From Christensenella sp. UBA5399 (GTDB lineage Bacteria; Bacillota; Clostridia; Christensenellales; Christensenellaceae): DNA of 9,158 nucleotides. Shown one piece after another: positions 1 to 7,983 of this stretch (position 1 is its first letter; the number at the start of each line of letters is the position of its first letter). Below the pieces are notes generated by a model. The model was not told where the DNA came from and made no database searches. It saw only the letters and a program-made list of their open reading frames with translations. Location of the stretch: the NCBI GenBank assembly GCA_002407725.1, contig DHOD01000069.1:1-9158 (forward strand). Reading direction: 5' to 3'. The translations under genes were made by a program, and so were the position numbers.

Positions 1-28
1 AAATTGTATTTCAGTGGGGCCTATGTAT

Positions 29-56
29 AAAAAAAGAAACTGCAGGCCGCAGCTTC
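29..56 (-). terminator. Rho-independent terminator of the hrcA-grpE-dnaK-dnaJ operon
   Basis: Read on the minus strand, an 8-bp stem (GAAGCTGC pairing with GCAGTTTC, one G-U pair) closes a 5-nt loop at 36-56. It is followed directly by seven T residues (29-35). It begins 18 bases past the dnaJ stop codon. The stem can be extended by A-T pairs at its base. This is a textbook intrinsic terminator, so dnaJ is probably the last gene of the operon and no prmA gene, often found next in Firmicutes, is co-transcribed from here. Positions 1-28 beyond it hold nothing I can recognise. Confidence 0.85.
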
Positions 57-74
57 TCTTTACTGATGTTCATA

Positions 75-1199
75 CTAAAATGTGCTTTTCGGTTTTTTGA
101 ATTCGTTTTTGCCCAGCTTTGCCTGTGCCGCAAAATCCTTCAACGCTTTTTTCTGCTTGTCGTTCAGCCTCTTGGGCACCTCTACATTTGCGCGAATATA
201 CAAATCGCCTGTGCGGTTGCTGTTCAGCACTTTTACGCCCTTACCCTTCAGCCTGAAAACTGTACCGGGCTGCGTCCCTTCCGGTATTTTGTATTTCACT
301 TTACCTTCCAGCGTAGGCACCTGCACTTCGTCGCCCAGCGTCGCCTGCACAATGCTCACACCGAGGTCAAGGTATAGGTCGTTGCCCATGCGCTCAAACA
401 GCTTGTGCGGCTTTACCGTAATATAGATCCGCAGGTCGCCGTTGGGGCCGCCCCGCTTGCCGGCGTTTCCCTCTCCGCGCATTGTGATGATCTGGCCATC
501 GTCTATGCCGGCCGGAATGTTGATGCTGATGTTGCGCTGCTGCATAGAAGAACCGCTTCCCTTACATTTCTCACAGGGTTCTTCCACGATCGTCCCTTCG
601 CCGCCGCAGGTTTCACAGGTCTGCACATTGACAAAGCTTCCAAACATGGACTGCTGCTGCGTCCGCACCTGCCCCGACCCGTTACATGTCGGGCACGTTT
701 TCCGCCCCGCACCTTTTTTCGCGCCGGTTCCGCCGCATTCTTCGCACTTTTCGTTTCGATTCAACGCGATGTCTTTTTTTACGCCAAATGCAGCTTCCTC
801 AAAAGTGATTTTCATATTGACGCGTATATCCTGGCCTTTTTGCGGCCCGTTGGCAGGCCTGCTCCGCATGCCGCCGCCGAAGATATTCTCAAAAATATCG
901 CCAAAACCGCCAAAGCCTTCAAAACCCTGGTCGCCAAAACCGCCAAAGCCGGAGAATCCCCCGCCGCCCTGGCCGCCCATGTTATCGGTGCTGCCAAACA
1001 TATCGTACTGCTTACGCTTCTGATCGTCGGAAAGCACCTGGTACGCTTCATTCACTTCCTTAAACTTCTGCGCCGCCGCGTCGTCACCCTTATTCATGTC
1101 AGGGTGGTATTGCTTCGCAAGCTTTCTGTATGCACTTTTTATTTCATCGGCGCCGGCGTCTTTACCTACACCCAGCGTCTCGTATAAATCCTTTGCCAA
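75..1199 (-). CDS. dnaJ: Chaperone protein DnaJ (Hsp40)
   Basis: Cytoplasmic J-domain co-chaperone that delivers unfolded clients to DnaK and stimulates its ATPase. The 374-residue protein has the full type I layout. The J domain (about 4-68) carries the HPD motif at 32-34. A Gly/Phe-rich region (about 75-115) follows. The zinc-binding domain has four CxxCxGxG repeats starting at C152, C169, C195 and C209, all eight cysteines intact. The substrate-binding beta domains run to the C-terminus. Length is normal for the family. The start codon is TTG (1199-1197), chosen because the protein then begins with the usual A-K-D-L-Y-E sequence and because no in-frame ATG or GTG lies just upstream. An AGAGGGGA Shine-Dalgarno sits at 1209-1216, nine bases away. 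dnaJ is separated from dnaK by 131 bases containing a long hairpin, so its expression may be tuned below that of dnaK. Confidence 0.98.
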   Translation of the reverse strand: MAKDLYETLGVGKDAGADEIKSAYRKLAKQYHPDMNKGDDAAAQKFKEVNEAYQVLSDDQKRKQYDMFGSTDNMGGQGGGGFSGFGGFGDQGFEGFGGFGDIFENIFGGGMRSRPANGPQKGQDIRVNMKITFEEAAFGVKKDIALNRNEKCEECGGTGAKKGAGRKTCPTCNGSGQVRTQQQSMFGSFVNVQTCETCGGEGTIVEEPCEKCKGSGSSMQQRNISINIPAGIDDGQIITMRGEGNAGKRGGPNGDLRIYITVKPHKLFERMGNDLYLDLGVSIVQATLGDEVQVPTLEGKVKYKIPEGTQPGTVFRLKGKGVKVLNSNRTGDLYIRANVEVPKRLNDKQKKALKDFAAQAKLGKNEFKKPKSTF

Positions 1200-1208
1200 T
1201 TCAACCTG

Positions 1209-1216
1209 TCCCCTCT
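1209..1216 (-). promoter_or_regulatory. Ribosome binding site fixing the TTG start of dnaJ
   Basis: On the minus strand AGAGGGGA lies nine bases upstream of the TTG at 1199. It supports TTG as the true start and argues against a longer or shorter product. The first in-frame ATG codons are well inside the J domain and would destroy it. Confidence 0.7.
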
Positions 1217-1271
1217 ACTGCAGTTTCTTAAGTATACGCTATCCCATCAATCAATTTGCTGCGAACTATAG

Positions 1272-1309
1272 CCCGGAAGCCGTAGCGGTCTGACGCTTCG
1301 GCTTCCGGG
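1272..1309 (-). promoter_or_regulatory. Long hairpin in the dnaK-dnaJ intergenic region
   Basis: CCCGGAAGCCG (1272-1282) is perfectly complementary to CGGCTTCCGGG (1299-1309). After one T/T mismatch, AGCG pairs with CGCT, leaving a 6-nt loop (1288-1293). This gives 15 base pairs, mostly G-C, starting 21 bases past the dnaK stop. Neither strand has a T-run after it, so it is not a classic intrinsic terminator. By inference it may protect the 3' end of the hrcA-grpE-dnaK message or cause partial attenuation before dnaJ. Confidence 0.75.
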
Positions 1310-1330
1310 GTCTTCATCCTCTATCACGGT

Positions 1331-3187
1331 TTATTCGTCTTTTTTGTCTTCTTCTTCGTCCACGACCTCATATTCCGCGTCTACAACATCGTCGTCCTTC
1401 TTCTCGCCTCCGTTGGGGTCAAACCCTTCACCGCCCTGACCTGCCGCGTTCGGGGCCTCTTGCTGATAAATTTTCCCAAACGTATCGAACGACAGCTGCT
1501 GCAGCTTATCCGTTCCTTCTTTTATTTTATCAATGTCGCCTTCTTTCAGCGTTGTGCGCAGGGCTTCCATCTCATCCTCGATCTTCTTCCTGTCGTCCTC
1601 CTGCACTTTGCCGCCCAGGTCCTTAAGCGCTTTTTCCGTCTGGTAAATCAATGCGTCCGCGTTATTCCGCACTTCCACTTCCTTCTTGCGCTCTTTGTCC
1701 TCTTCCGCGTATTTTTCAGCGTCTTTGACCGCTTTATCCACATCGTCTTCCGAAAGGTTGGTCGACGCCGTGATTGTAATATTCTGCGTGTTGCCCGTAC
1801 CCATATCCTTAGCGGAAACGTGGACAATACCGTTCGCATCAATGTCAAACGTCACCTCTACCTGCGGGACACCCCTTGGCGCGGGCGCAATGCCGGTCAG
1901 GTTAAACCTGCCGAGCGTCTTGTTATACGCCGCCATCTCACGCTCGCCCTGGAGTACATGTATCTCCACGCTGGTCTGTCCGTCCGCCGCGGTTGAGAAC
2001 ACCTGGCTCTTTTTGGCGGGAATCGTCGTGTTCCTGTCAATCAGCTTTGTAAACACGCCGCCCATTGTCTCGATTCCCAGTGAAAGCGGGGTGACATCCA
2101 GAAGCAGCACGTCTTTTACTTCGCCGCCCAGCACGCCCGCCTGAATGGCGGCGCCCATTGCAACACACTCGTCGGGGTTGATCCCCTTAAACGGCTCTTT
2201 GCCCGTAATCCGTTTTACCATATCCTGCACAGCGGGGATCCTGGACGATCCGCCCACCAGGATTACTTTGTCGATCTCACCCGATGAGATGCCCGCATCC
2301 TTCATTGCGCTGGATGTCGGCCCTTCTGTCTTTGCCACAAGATCCGCCGTCATCTCGTCAAACTTCGCCCGCGAGAGCGTCAGGTCCAGGTGCTGCGGGC
2401 CGTTTGCGTCCGCCGTGATAAACGGCAGGTTGATATTTGTCTGCATGACGCCCGAAAGCTCTATCTTCGCCTTTTCGGCAGCTTCCCGCAGGCGCTGTAC
2501 CGCAATTTTATCTTTTGAAAGATCGATGCTGTTGGATTTTTTAAACTCTGCAACCATCCAGTCTACAATTTTATCGTCAAAGTCGTCGCCGCCCAAGCGG
2601 TTGTTTCCGCTGGTTGCAAGCACTTCGATAACGCCGTCGCCAATTTCCAGTATCGACACGTCAAATGTGCCGCCACCCAGGTCGTACACCAGTATTTTCT
2701 GGTTGTTGTCCTTCTCCATACCATACGCGAGCGCCGCCGCCGTAGGCTCGTTGACGATCCTAAGCACATCCAGCCCCGCAATCCGTCCCGCGTCCTTTGT
2801 CGCCTGCCTTTGCGCATCACTGAAGTATGCGGGAACCGTTATGACTGCCTGTGTGACCGGGCCCCCAAGGTATGCTTCCGCATCCGTCTTCAGCTTTTGC
2901 AGGATCATTGCAGAAATCTCCTGCGGCGTATACGTCTTGTCTTCTATTTTGATTTTCCGGTCTGTGCCCATATCGCGTTTGATTGAGCTGATTGTATGGT
3001 CCGGATTGGTGACCGCCTGCCGTTTGGCAACCTGGCCCACCAGCCTTTCCCCGTTATTGGAAAACGCAACAACAGAAGGTGTCGTCCGCGCTCCCTCCGC
3101 ATTGGGGATGACGACAGCTTCGCCGCCCTCCATCACCGCAACGCACGAATTTGTTGTTCCCAAATCAATTCCTATCACTTTACTCAT
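1331..3187 (-). CDS. dnaK: Molecular chaperone DnaK (Hsp70)
   Basis: ATP-dependent cytoplasmic chaperone that binds exposed hydrophobic segments of clients and works with DnaJ and GrpE. The 618-residue protein is complete. The nucleotide-binding domain holds the phosphate-1 motif IDLGTTNS (7-14), the phosphate-2 motif [10 protein letters not shown] (169-178) and the adenosine motif [11 protein letters not shown] (308-318). The hydrophobic interdomain linker is VLLLD (360-364), followed by the beta substrate-binding domain. The helical lid is followed by a disordered acidic tail that ends in a [15 protein letters not shown] motif (603-613). The loop around residues 72-90 is short compared with Gram-negative DnaK, the known Gram-positive deletion. 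The ATG has an AGGAGG ribosome binding site at 3197-3202, nine bases upstream. The 65-bp gap to grpE is AT-rich and shows no second CIRCE, so dnaK probably depends on the hrcA promoter. Confidence 0.99.
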   Translation of the reverse strand: MSKVIGIDLGTTNSCVAVMEGGEAVVIPNAEGARTTPSVVAFSNNGERLVGQVAKRQAVTNPDHTISSIKRDMGTDRKIKIEDKTYTPQEISAMILQKLKTDAEAYLGGPVTQAVITVPAYFSDAQRQATKDAGRIAGLDVLRIVNEPTAAALAYGMEKDNNQKILVYDLGGGTFDVSILEIGDGVIEVLATSGNNRLGGDDFDDKIVDWMVAEFKKSNSIDLSKDKIAVQRLREAAEKAKIELSGVMQTNINLPFITADANGPQHLDLTLSRAKFDEMTADLVAKTEGPTSSAMKDAGISSGEIDKVILVGGSSRIPAVQDMVKRITGKEPFKGINPDECVAMGAAIQAGVLGGEVKDVLLLDVTPLSLGIETMGGVFTKLIDRNTTIPAKKSQVFSTAADGQTSVEIHVLQGEREMAAYNKTLGRFNLTGIAPAPRGVPQVEVTFDIDANGIVHVSAKDMGTGNTQNITITASTNLSEDDVDKAVKDAEKYAEEDKERKKEVEVRNNADALIYQTEKALKDLGGKVQEDDRKKIEDEMEALRTTLKEGDIDKIKEGTDKLQQLSFDTFGKIYQQEAPNAAGQGGEGFDPNGGEKKDDDVVDAEYEVVDEEEDKKDE

Positions 3188-3252
3188 ATGTTTCCGCCTC
3201 CTAGATATAATTACATAATCTTGCTTTTTATATTCATTAATAATACTAAACT

Positions 3253-3852
3253 TTATTTATTTACCTTAACCATCGCATGCCGCAATATTTTGTCCTTCAG
3301 CATATATCCCTTTTGCAGCGTTTCCACAATGGCGTTTGGCTCGTGGCCCTCTTCGTCCACCTGCATCACCGCGTCATGGAACTCCGGGTCAAACCCGCCG
3401 TCCACGTCAATCTCCTCTACACCCAGCGCCTTCAGCACCTCCATAAGCTGCCTTTTGATCATGTCCATGCCGTCAAAGAACGCCTGGTCGGCGCATTCCG
3501 TGCACAGCGCCCTGTCAAAGTTATCCAGTACGGGCAATATTGCCGTGACCGTGTCAATCACGCCGTTATTGTACGATGTGGACGCAAGAGAAGCATTGCG
3601 TTTTTTATAGTTTTCAAAATCCGCCCGTTCGCGTATCAGCGCGTTTTTGTATTCTTCCTTTTCTTTTTCCAGCGCCGCCATTTCCGGGTTCTCTCCGTCT
3701 TCCACAGACGCTTCATCCGCACCCGTGACGCCTTCTCCATCCTGATCCGTGACGACGGCATTGTCATCCAATTGCTCGTTCATTTCCACGGTTTCCACCT
3801 GTACCTGCTCTTCAGCAGTTTTTTTACTGTTTTTCTTCTGTGCCAATTTCAT
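3253..3852 (-). CDS. grpE: Nucleotide exchange factor GrpE
   Basis: Dimeric exchange factor that opens the DnaK nucleotide-binding cleft to release ADP and reset the chaperone cycle. The 199-residue protein has an acidic, low-complexity N-terminal tail (about 15-60) and a long coiled-coil helix (about 60-110) with the [10 protein letters not shown] family motif (76-85). The C-terminal beta wing (about 150-199) carries the GrpE signature, FDPEFHDAV at 154-162 followed by [18 protein letters not shown] at 180-197. Length is typical. The start is the ATG at 3852, preceded by a moderate purine-rich AAAGGCAGG site. It lies 55 bases after the hrcA stop. One oddity is a CTEC pair (C117 and C120) just after the first helix, a region where I do not expect paired cysteines in GrpE. 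Confidence 0.98.
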   Translation of the reverse strand: MKLAQKKNSKKTAEEQVQVETVEMNEQLDDNAVVTDQDGEGVTGADEASVEDGENPEMAALEKEKEEYKNALIRERADFENYKKRNASLASTSYNNGVIDTVTAILPVLDNFDRALCTECADQAFFDGMDMIKRQLMEVLKALGVEEIDVDGGFDPEFHDAVMQVDEEGHEPNAIVETLQKGYMLKDKILRHAMVKVNK

Positions 3853-3907
3853 TTACCTGCCTTTGCGTATCATTCAACATCTATATGTTTAACCAAATTT
3901 TATGACC

Positions 3908-4939
3908 TTATTCATCGCCTTCCACCAGGCACGATAATATTTCGTTCAGGCTTTTGCCCACATAACCCAGGACGGAAAGCACACGGGAATAGTCCATCCT
4001 CGTCGGGCCGATCACACCGAATGAGCCAACGCTTTTCCCGCCGACCTTATACGTCGCCGTGGCAACGCTCATGTTGCTGAAATCCTTCATGTCGTTTTCC
4101 CTGCCGATCCGCACGGTAAACTCAAAATCCGTGGAGTTGTCCAGCAGCGAGAACAACCTGTCCTTTGTATCAAACAGCGTCATCATCTGCTGCGCCTTAT
4201 CGATGTCCTTATATTCCGGGTGCTTCAGTATGTTTTGCGCGCCTTCCAAAAACATGTCCCGTTTCTCACGCCCGCTTCTGATTGCGTCATACACTTCGTC
4301 CATAACCTTTTTATGCTCTTCCACGGTATCGGTCGGGAATGTCTCCATGTTGCCGCCAACGTCTTTTACTTCCGTGTTTTTCAATTTATCCGTCAACATG
4401 TTGGAGAGCATATCCAGTTGCGGCTGCGCCATTTTGGGCGGCAGTGAAATCATGGAATCCTGCACAAGGCCGTTGTCGGTCACAAGGATCACCAGCGCCT
4501 TTGTATCCATGATCTTGACGATTTGTATATGCTTGATCGTGACGGATTTGAGCTGCGGGGCCGATATGACGGCAATATGGCTGGTCGAATCGGAAAGCGC
4601 CTTTGCCGCCGAATCCAGCACTTCCGTAATCTCGTCCAACCGCTTGTCAAAATATTTGCGTATAAAGTCGATATCCGTTTTGGAGAGCTTGCCGAGGTGC
4701 ATCATTCTGTCTACATACAGTCGATATGCAAGATCGCTCGGCGTCCTGCCCGCCGACGTATGCGGTTTGTCCAGGTATCCCATTTCTTCAAGATCCGCCA
4801 TCTCGTTCCGGATGGTGGCGGAGCTGAAGTTGATATCCGTCCTTTTGGAAAGCGTGCGCGAGCCCACGGGAATCCCCGTGTCAATGTAATCGTCGATAAT
4901 CGCTTTTAATATCTGCAGCTTTCTGTCTGTCAAATCCAT
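3908..4939 (-). CDS. hrcA: Heat-inducible transcription repressor HrcA
   Basis: Dimeric repressor that binds CIRCE and shuts off the class I heat-shock operon; in the known system the GroEL chaperonin keeps it active, linking repression to free chaperone capacity. The 343-residue protein has an N-terminal winged helix-turn-helix (about 5-75) with the recognition-helix segment SSATIRNEMADLEEMGYL (39-56) and the HTSAGRTPSD motif (60-69). The GAF-like dimerisation domain and C-terminal region follow. I chose the ATG at 4939 because it gives the family start M-D-L-T-x-R and has an AAGGAG ribosome binding site at 4946-4951. A longer reading frame from a TTG at 5029 would include the CIRCE operator and begin on the promoter -35 box, so it is not the start. 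hrcA is first in its operon and represses itself. Confidence 0.98.
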   Translation of the reverse strand: MDLTDRKLQILKAIIDDYIDTGIPVGSRTLSKRTDINFSSATIRNEMADLEEMGYLDKPHTSAGRTPSDLAYRLYVDRMMHLGKLSKTDIDFIRKYFDKRLDEITEVLDSAAKALSDSTSHIAVISAPQLKSVTIKHIQIVKIMDTKALVILVTDNGLVQDSMISLPPKMAQPQLDMLSNMLTDKLKNTEVKDVGGNMETFPTDTVEEHKKVMDEVYDAIRSGREKRDMFLEGAQNILKHPEYKDIDKAQQMMTLFDTKDRLFSLLDNSTDFEFTVRIGRENDMKDFSNMSVATATYKVGGKSVGSFGVIGPTRMDYSRVLSVLGYVGKSLNEILSCLVEGDE

Positions 4940-4945
4940 TGCGCA

Positions 4946-4951
4946 CTCCTT
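4946..4951 (-). promoter_or_regulatory. Ribosome binding site that decides the hrcA start
   Basis: AAGGAG on the minus strand, six bases upstream of the ATG at 4939. It lies between CIRCE and the gene and rules out the longer TTG-initiated frame. Confidence 0.85.
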
Positions 4952-4962
4952 TCCTTCGATTG

Positions 4963-4989
4963 TTAGCACTCGATCCAACCGAGTGCTAA
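4963..4989 (-). promoter_or_regulatory. CIRCE operator (HrcA binding site)
   Basis: A perfect 27-bp CIRCE: TTAGCACTC (4963-4971), a 9-bp spacer, and GAGTGCTAA (4981-4989). Both arms match the family consensus at all nine positions. It lies just downstream of the -10 box and covers roughly +5 to +31, so bound HrcA would block RNA polymerase; in the mRNA it falls in the hrcA 5' leader. It is the only CIRCE I see in the window. Confidence 0.98.
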
Positions 4990-5000
4990 TTCTTAATATA

Positions 5001-5029
5001 AAGATACCACCCTTGCGGGTGGTTGTCAA
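5001..5029 (-). promoter_or_regulatory. Sigma-A promoter of the heat-shock operon
   Basis: On the minus strand a consensus -35 TTGACA (5024-5029) is followed by a 17-bp spacer and the -10 TATCTT (5001-5006). The predicted start site is about 4994, immediately before CIRCE. The strong -35 and ideal spacing fit a promoter that is powerful when HrcA is released. The spacer is unusual because it is almost entirely a GC-rich inverted repeat. Confidence 0.9.
5006..5023 (-). repeat. Perfect 7-bp inverted repeat filling the hrcA promoter spacer
   Basis: ACCACCC (5006-5012) and GGGTGGT (5017-5023) are exact complements around TTGC. Read on the minus strand, the loop is GCAA, a stable GNRA tetraloop. 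The hairpin starts 46 bases past the hemW stop. In a transcript reading through from hemW it would fold and be followed by a weak U-rich stretch (AUCUUUAUAUU). It may therefore be a weak hemW terminator as well as the promoter spacer. That double role is inference. Confidence 0.6.
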
Positions 5030-5069
5030 TATCCTGCACCATTATTCATCTTTTATTTACATTATTTTT

Positions 5070-6200
5070 TCAATGTTTTTTTGTCAAAATATGAATCAAT
5101 TGATTTTGCAGCAGGAAGCCTTTTTCAGTGGGCTTCAGGCAGTCTCCATCTATGGCAGTCAGGCCGTTTTCCACTGCGGCGCGCACCTGCGTTTTATATT
5201 GGGTCATAAAATCCTTGCCAAACAAACGTTGATATTCCCGGAACGGTATCCCCTCGGCCAATCGCAATTTCAACATCACATACTCAAATTCCCGCTCCGC
5301 ACCGCCAATCATCTCCGTCTTCTCATACTGCATACCGCCTCTGTTCATCTGGGCAATATATTGATCCAAATCGGATGTATGAAAGAAACGCATGGCGCCA
5401 ACGTTAGAATGTGCCGAAACGCCCAGTCCCAGGTAATCCCGCAAATTCCAATACCGCAGGTTGTGAATGCATTCCCGCCCCACAAGGGCAAAGTTGGATA
5501 TCTCGTAATGCGCATATCCCTGCCCCGTCAGCCGTTCCCGCGCGCGCAGGTACATCTCCGCATCCAGCTCGTCGTCCACAACCGCAAGTTCTCCCGCAGC
5601 GGTCAGCCGGGCCATCTCCGTGCCGTTTTCAATTTTTAGCGCGTAAGCGGACACATGCTCCGGGCGCTTACCAATCACATAACCAAGGCTCTCGTCCCAA
5701 TCGCCCATCGTCTGTGTCGGCACGGCGTAGATCAGGTCCAGGTTGATGTTTGCAAATCCCGCGTCCCTTGCCAGGTCAAACGCCCTGTCGGCCACTTCCA
5801 GCGTATGCCGCCGCCCAAGCAGCTCCAGCAGACGCGCCTGCACGGCCTGTAGCCCCAGGCTAATCCGGTTTACACCGCTGTTCAGGTATTCCTTAAGCTT
5901 GGCATAATGCACGGCGCCGGGATTTGTTTCAATGGTGATTTCCGCCCCGTCCATAATGTTAAAAGACCGGTGCAGGCAATCTAAAATGCCGGAGACACCC
6001 CCGTCTGGGAGTATCCCCGGCGTTCCGCCGCCAATAAAAACCGTATCGACCTTCTGGCTGTTCAGCCTGCCCGCAACAGCAATTTCCTTCTCCAGCGCCT
6101 CAACATATGCCGCAATCTTGCCTGTATCGGTATACGATACAAAATCACAGTAATTGCAGCGCCGCGCGCAAAAAGGAATGTGTACATACAGGCCCAGCAT
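5070..6200 (-). CDS. hemW: Heme chaperone HemW (radical SAM family)
   Basis: HemW proteins bind heme and a 4Fe-4S cluster and are thought to deliver heme to respiratory proteins. They are often misnamed oxygen-independent coproporphyrinogen III oxidase. The 376-residue protein has the radical-SAM motif CxxxCxxC (C11, C15, C18) near the N-terminus, followed by D-F instead of the fourth cysteine of true HemN. Also present are GGGTP (57-61), ETNPG (91-95), EISNFA (233-238) and the HNxRYW motif (246-251) typical of HemW. The C-terminal HemN-like domain covers about 300-370. Length is normal. The ATG start lies one base after the chemoreceptor stop, with AGGGA at 6207-6211 as ribosome binding site inside that gene's 3' end. 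It is therefore probably co-transcribed and perhaps translationally coupled with the chemoreceptor. I see no separate hemW promoter. Confidence 0.94.
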   Translation of the reverse strand: MLGLYVHIPFCARRCNYCDFVSYTDTGKIAAYVEALEKEIAVAGRLNSQKVDTVFIGGGTPGILPDGGVSGILDCLHRSFNIMDGAEITIETNPGAVHYAKLKEYLNSGVNRISLGLQAVQARLLELLGRRHTLEVADRAFDLARDAGFANINLDLIYAVPTQTMGDWDESLGYVIGKRPEHVSAYALKIENGTEMARLTAAGELAVVDDELDAEMYLRARERLTGQGYAHYEISNFALVGRECIHNLRYWNLRDYLGLGVSAHSNVGAMRFFHTSDLDQYIAQMNRGGMQYEKTEMIGGAEREFEYVMLKLRLAEGIPFREYQRLFGKDFMTQYKTQVRAAVENGLTAIDGDCLKPTEKGFLLQNQLIHILTKKH

Positions 6201-6201
6201 G

Positions 6202-7884
6202 TTATTTCCCTATCCGGAATACCTTTACGTAATCCCCCAGCAATTGGGCCTGCGAGCTCATCTCCTGGCTGGCCGCCGCGCTGTTTTGCTGCGCCACATT
6301 GGCAACCTGCTCAATGCCCGTCTTAATGCGGTCGATGTCTTCCTTTTGTTTGACCGACATCTCGGCGATGCCTTTCACAATTTCCGTACTTTGCCCTATG
6401 CCCTCCACAATCCGGCTCAGCGATTCCACCATTTCAGACGAAATCTGGGAACCAAGGGACGCTTTTTCCATCGACTCGTTGATCAGCCTGTCTGTCTCCT
6501 GCGCTGCGTCGGCACTCTTGGACGCAAGGTTGCGCACTTCGTCGGCAACCACGGCAAATCCCTTACCGTGCTCGCCCGCGCGGGCGGCTTCTACCGCCGC
6601 ATTGAGCGCCAATATATTTGTCTGGAAAGCGATATCGTCTATGATCTTGATGATTTTGCCAATGGACGCGCTGGAATCGCTGATGTCCTTGACCGCCTGC
6701 TCCATCCGCGTCATCTGTCCGGTACCTTCGTTGGCGTCCTGCATGATCGTCTCGGCAAGATCGGCCGCATTCACCGCCATCTCCGAGTTCTTGTCGGTGA
6801 TTTCCGTCACTTCCACCACCGAGCGGGAGAGCTCGTCGACCGACCCGGACTGCTCCATAGCGCCCTGCGCAAGAACATCCGCTCCGTCGGCAACCTGCTT
6901 GGAGCCTATCGCCACCTGCTCTGTCGCAACATTGATCTTGCTGACCATGTTGCTCAAGTTATCGACCATTTTCCGCATGGCATGGCTCATTGTATCCTTT
7001 TCCCCGCGGGAATGAACCGTAACGGAAAGGTCGCCGTCCGCAATTGTCTCTAATGCATGCACCTGCTTGACCGTGCTGTCCACCATACGGTTAAACGAAT
7101 TTGTCAGCCGGCCAATCTCATCCTCTGATGTGAAGTTCAATGTAACATCGGTATCGCCTACCGAAATTTTCTCCGACGCATCCGTAAGCTGGTTGATTGG
7201 TGTGCCAATATTCTTTTTGGCGTAACGGCTGAACAGCAACCCGCATACAATACTCACGCCAACCGCAATGGCAATGATCGCCAGCCCAAATATATTGGTG
7301 CTCATCATCACATCGTTCAGACTGATATCGGCGCCGACCGCCGCGATTGTTTTACCGGACGCATCCTTTACGGGCGCAAAGCCCGAAACCATCATGCCAA
7401 AACCTTCGGAATTATATATTTCTGTTACAGTCTCCTGCCCTGTCGCCAATGTATCGCCAGCCTCATCTGCAAAAGCACCTTCCGTATCCAGTTCGCCAAA
7501 GAAGCCAATCATGTTGTCAATTTCATCTTCACCCGGTTTGGCGCCTTCCGCAAAATACATCAATTGGCCCGAATCCGTTGCGTTGAGCACATAAAGATAT
7601 TCGAGATCCGCATTTATTTTCACCTCGTCCAAGTATGCTTTCAGGCCATCCCAATAATCGTTGGTTTCATTCTTCTCCAGTATTTCCGTATATGCTTCCG
7701 TATCAATAGAGGCCGCAACCGCACGGGCGGTTGCCAGGGCTTCATACGAGCTTTTATCAATCGAATCATTGCGGTACAACGCAAAACTGAACACGCCGAT
7801 CGCCGCGGAACAAGCAATAATCATTGTGATTGCAATTGCCGACATTCTGTAGGAAACAGATGTTTTCCATTTGTTAGATTTCAT
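6202..7884 (-). CDS. Methyl-accepting chemotaxis protein with extracellular sensor domain
   Basis: Membrane chemoreceptor that senses an outside signal and controls a CheA-CheW kinase array. The 560-residue protein has a short basic cytoplasmic N-terminus and a first membrane helix (about 14-37). An extracellular sensor of about 155 residues (38-192) looks Cache-like, ending in the phrase [12 protein letters not shown] (181-192). A second membrane helix (about 197-218) and a HAMP domain (about 220-270) follow, then a second HAMP-like stretch (about 275-320). The long signalling coiled coil has the conserved hairpin tip around [22 protein letters not shown] (417-438). It ends without a C-terminal CheR-tethering pentapeptide. 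The ligand cannot be read from sequence. The ATG at 7884 has a GAGGG ribosome binding site seven bases upstream. The gene sits directly before hemW, where Firmicutes often have lepA. Confidence 0.95.
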   Translation of the reverse strand: MKSNKWKTSVSYRMSAIAITMIIACSAAIGVFSFALYRNDSIDKSSYEALATARAVAASIDTEAYTEILEKNETNDYWDGLKAYLDEVKINADLEYLYVLNATDSGQLMYFAEGAKPGEDEIDNMIGFFGELDTEGAFADEAGDTLATGQETVTEIYNSEGFGMMVSGFAPVKDASGKTIAAVGADISLNDVMMSTNIFGLAIIAIAVGVSIVCGLLFSRYAKKNIGTPINQLTDASEKISVGDTDVTLNFTSEDEIGRLTNSFNRMVDSTVKQVHALETIADGDLSVTVHSRGEKDTMSHAMRKMVDNLSNMVSKINVATEQVAIGSKQVADGADVLAQGAMEQSGSVDELSRSVVEVTEITDKNSEMAVNAADLAETIMQDANEGTGQMTRMEQAVKDISDSSASIGKIIKIIDDIAFQTNILALNAAVEAARAGEHGKGFAVVADEVRNLASKSADAAQETDRLINESMEKASLGSQISSEMVESLSRIVEGIGQSTEIVKGIAEMSVKQKEDIDRIKTGIEQVANVAQQNSAAASQEMSSQAQLLGDYVKVFRIGK

Positions 7885-7946
7885 TTCATACCCTCGTTTG
7901 TTATTATCATGACATAAAAAACACGCACTACACGTATATGCATACC

Positions 7947-7968
7947 AGCGCTGTAATATTATAGTGCT
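7947..7968. promoter_or_regulatory. Imperfect 22-bp palindrome, candidate operator for the chemoreceptor
   Basis: Half-sites AGCGCTGTAAT (7947-7957) and ATTATAGTGCT (7958-7968) are inverted repeats matching at 9 of 11 positions. The element lies just downstream of the predicted start site of the chemoreceptor promoter, a classic repressor position. The binding protein is unknown and the function is inference. Confidence 0.35.
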
Positions 7969-7983
7969 ATTGTAAATATTATA
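7952..7983. repeat. Direct repeat TGTAA(A)TATTATA in the chemoreceptor promoter
   Basis: TGTAATATTATA (7952-7963) recurs as TGTAAATATTATA (7971-7983) with the copies ending 20 bp apart, about two helical turns. Each copy contains a minus-strand TATAAT. Only the copy at 7978-7983 has a suitable -35 box upstream. The other may be a duplicated -10 or part of a regulator site. Confidence 0.45.

Noticed and set aside
1217..1270. Internal promoter for dnaJ based on a minus-strand TATACT
   Set aside because: No -35 box lies at a 16-18 bp distance. The only TTGATT is 12 bp away.
2145..3218. Long plus-strand open frame (357 codons) antisense to dnaK, and similar ones opposite dnaJ, hrcA, hemW and the chemoreceptor
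   Set aside because: They mirror the codon bias of the true minus-strand genes, give Ser/Pro/Arg-rich products with no family motifs, and have no convincing ribosome binding sites.
3188..3252. Separate promoter or second CIRCE in front of dnaK
   Set aside because: The gap is AT-rich, but no -35/-10 pair with acceptable spacing and no TTAGCACTC arm is present.
3876..3889. AACAT-CTAT-ATGTT inverted repeat between hrcA and grpE
   Set aside because: Only five A-T-rich pairs, no T-run, and easily expected by chance in a short AT-rich gap.
4940..5029. N-terminal extension of HrcA by 30 residues from a TTG at 5029
   Set aside because: The TTG is the first three bases of the promoter -35 box, and the extension would encode CIRCE and the -10 box. 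HrcA proteins begin at the downstream ATG, which has its own ribosome binding site.
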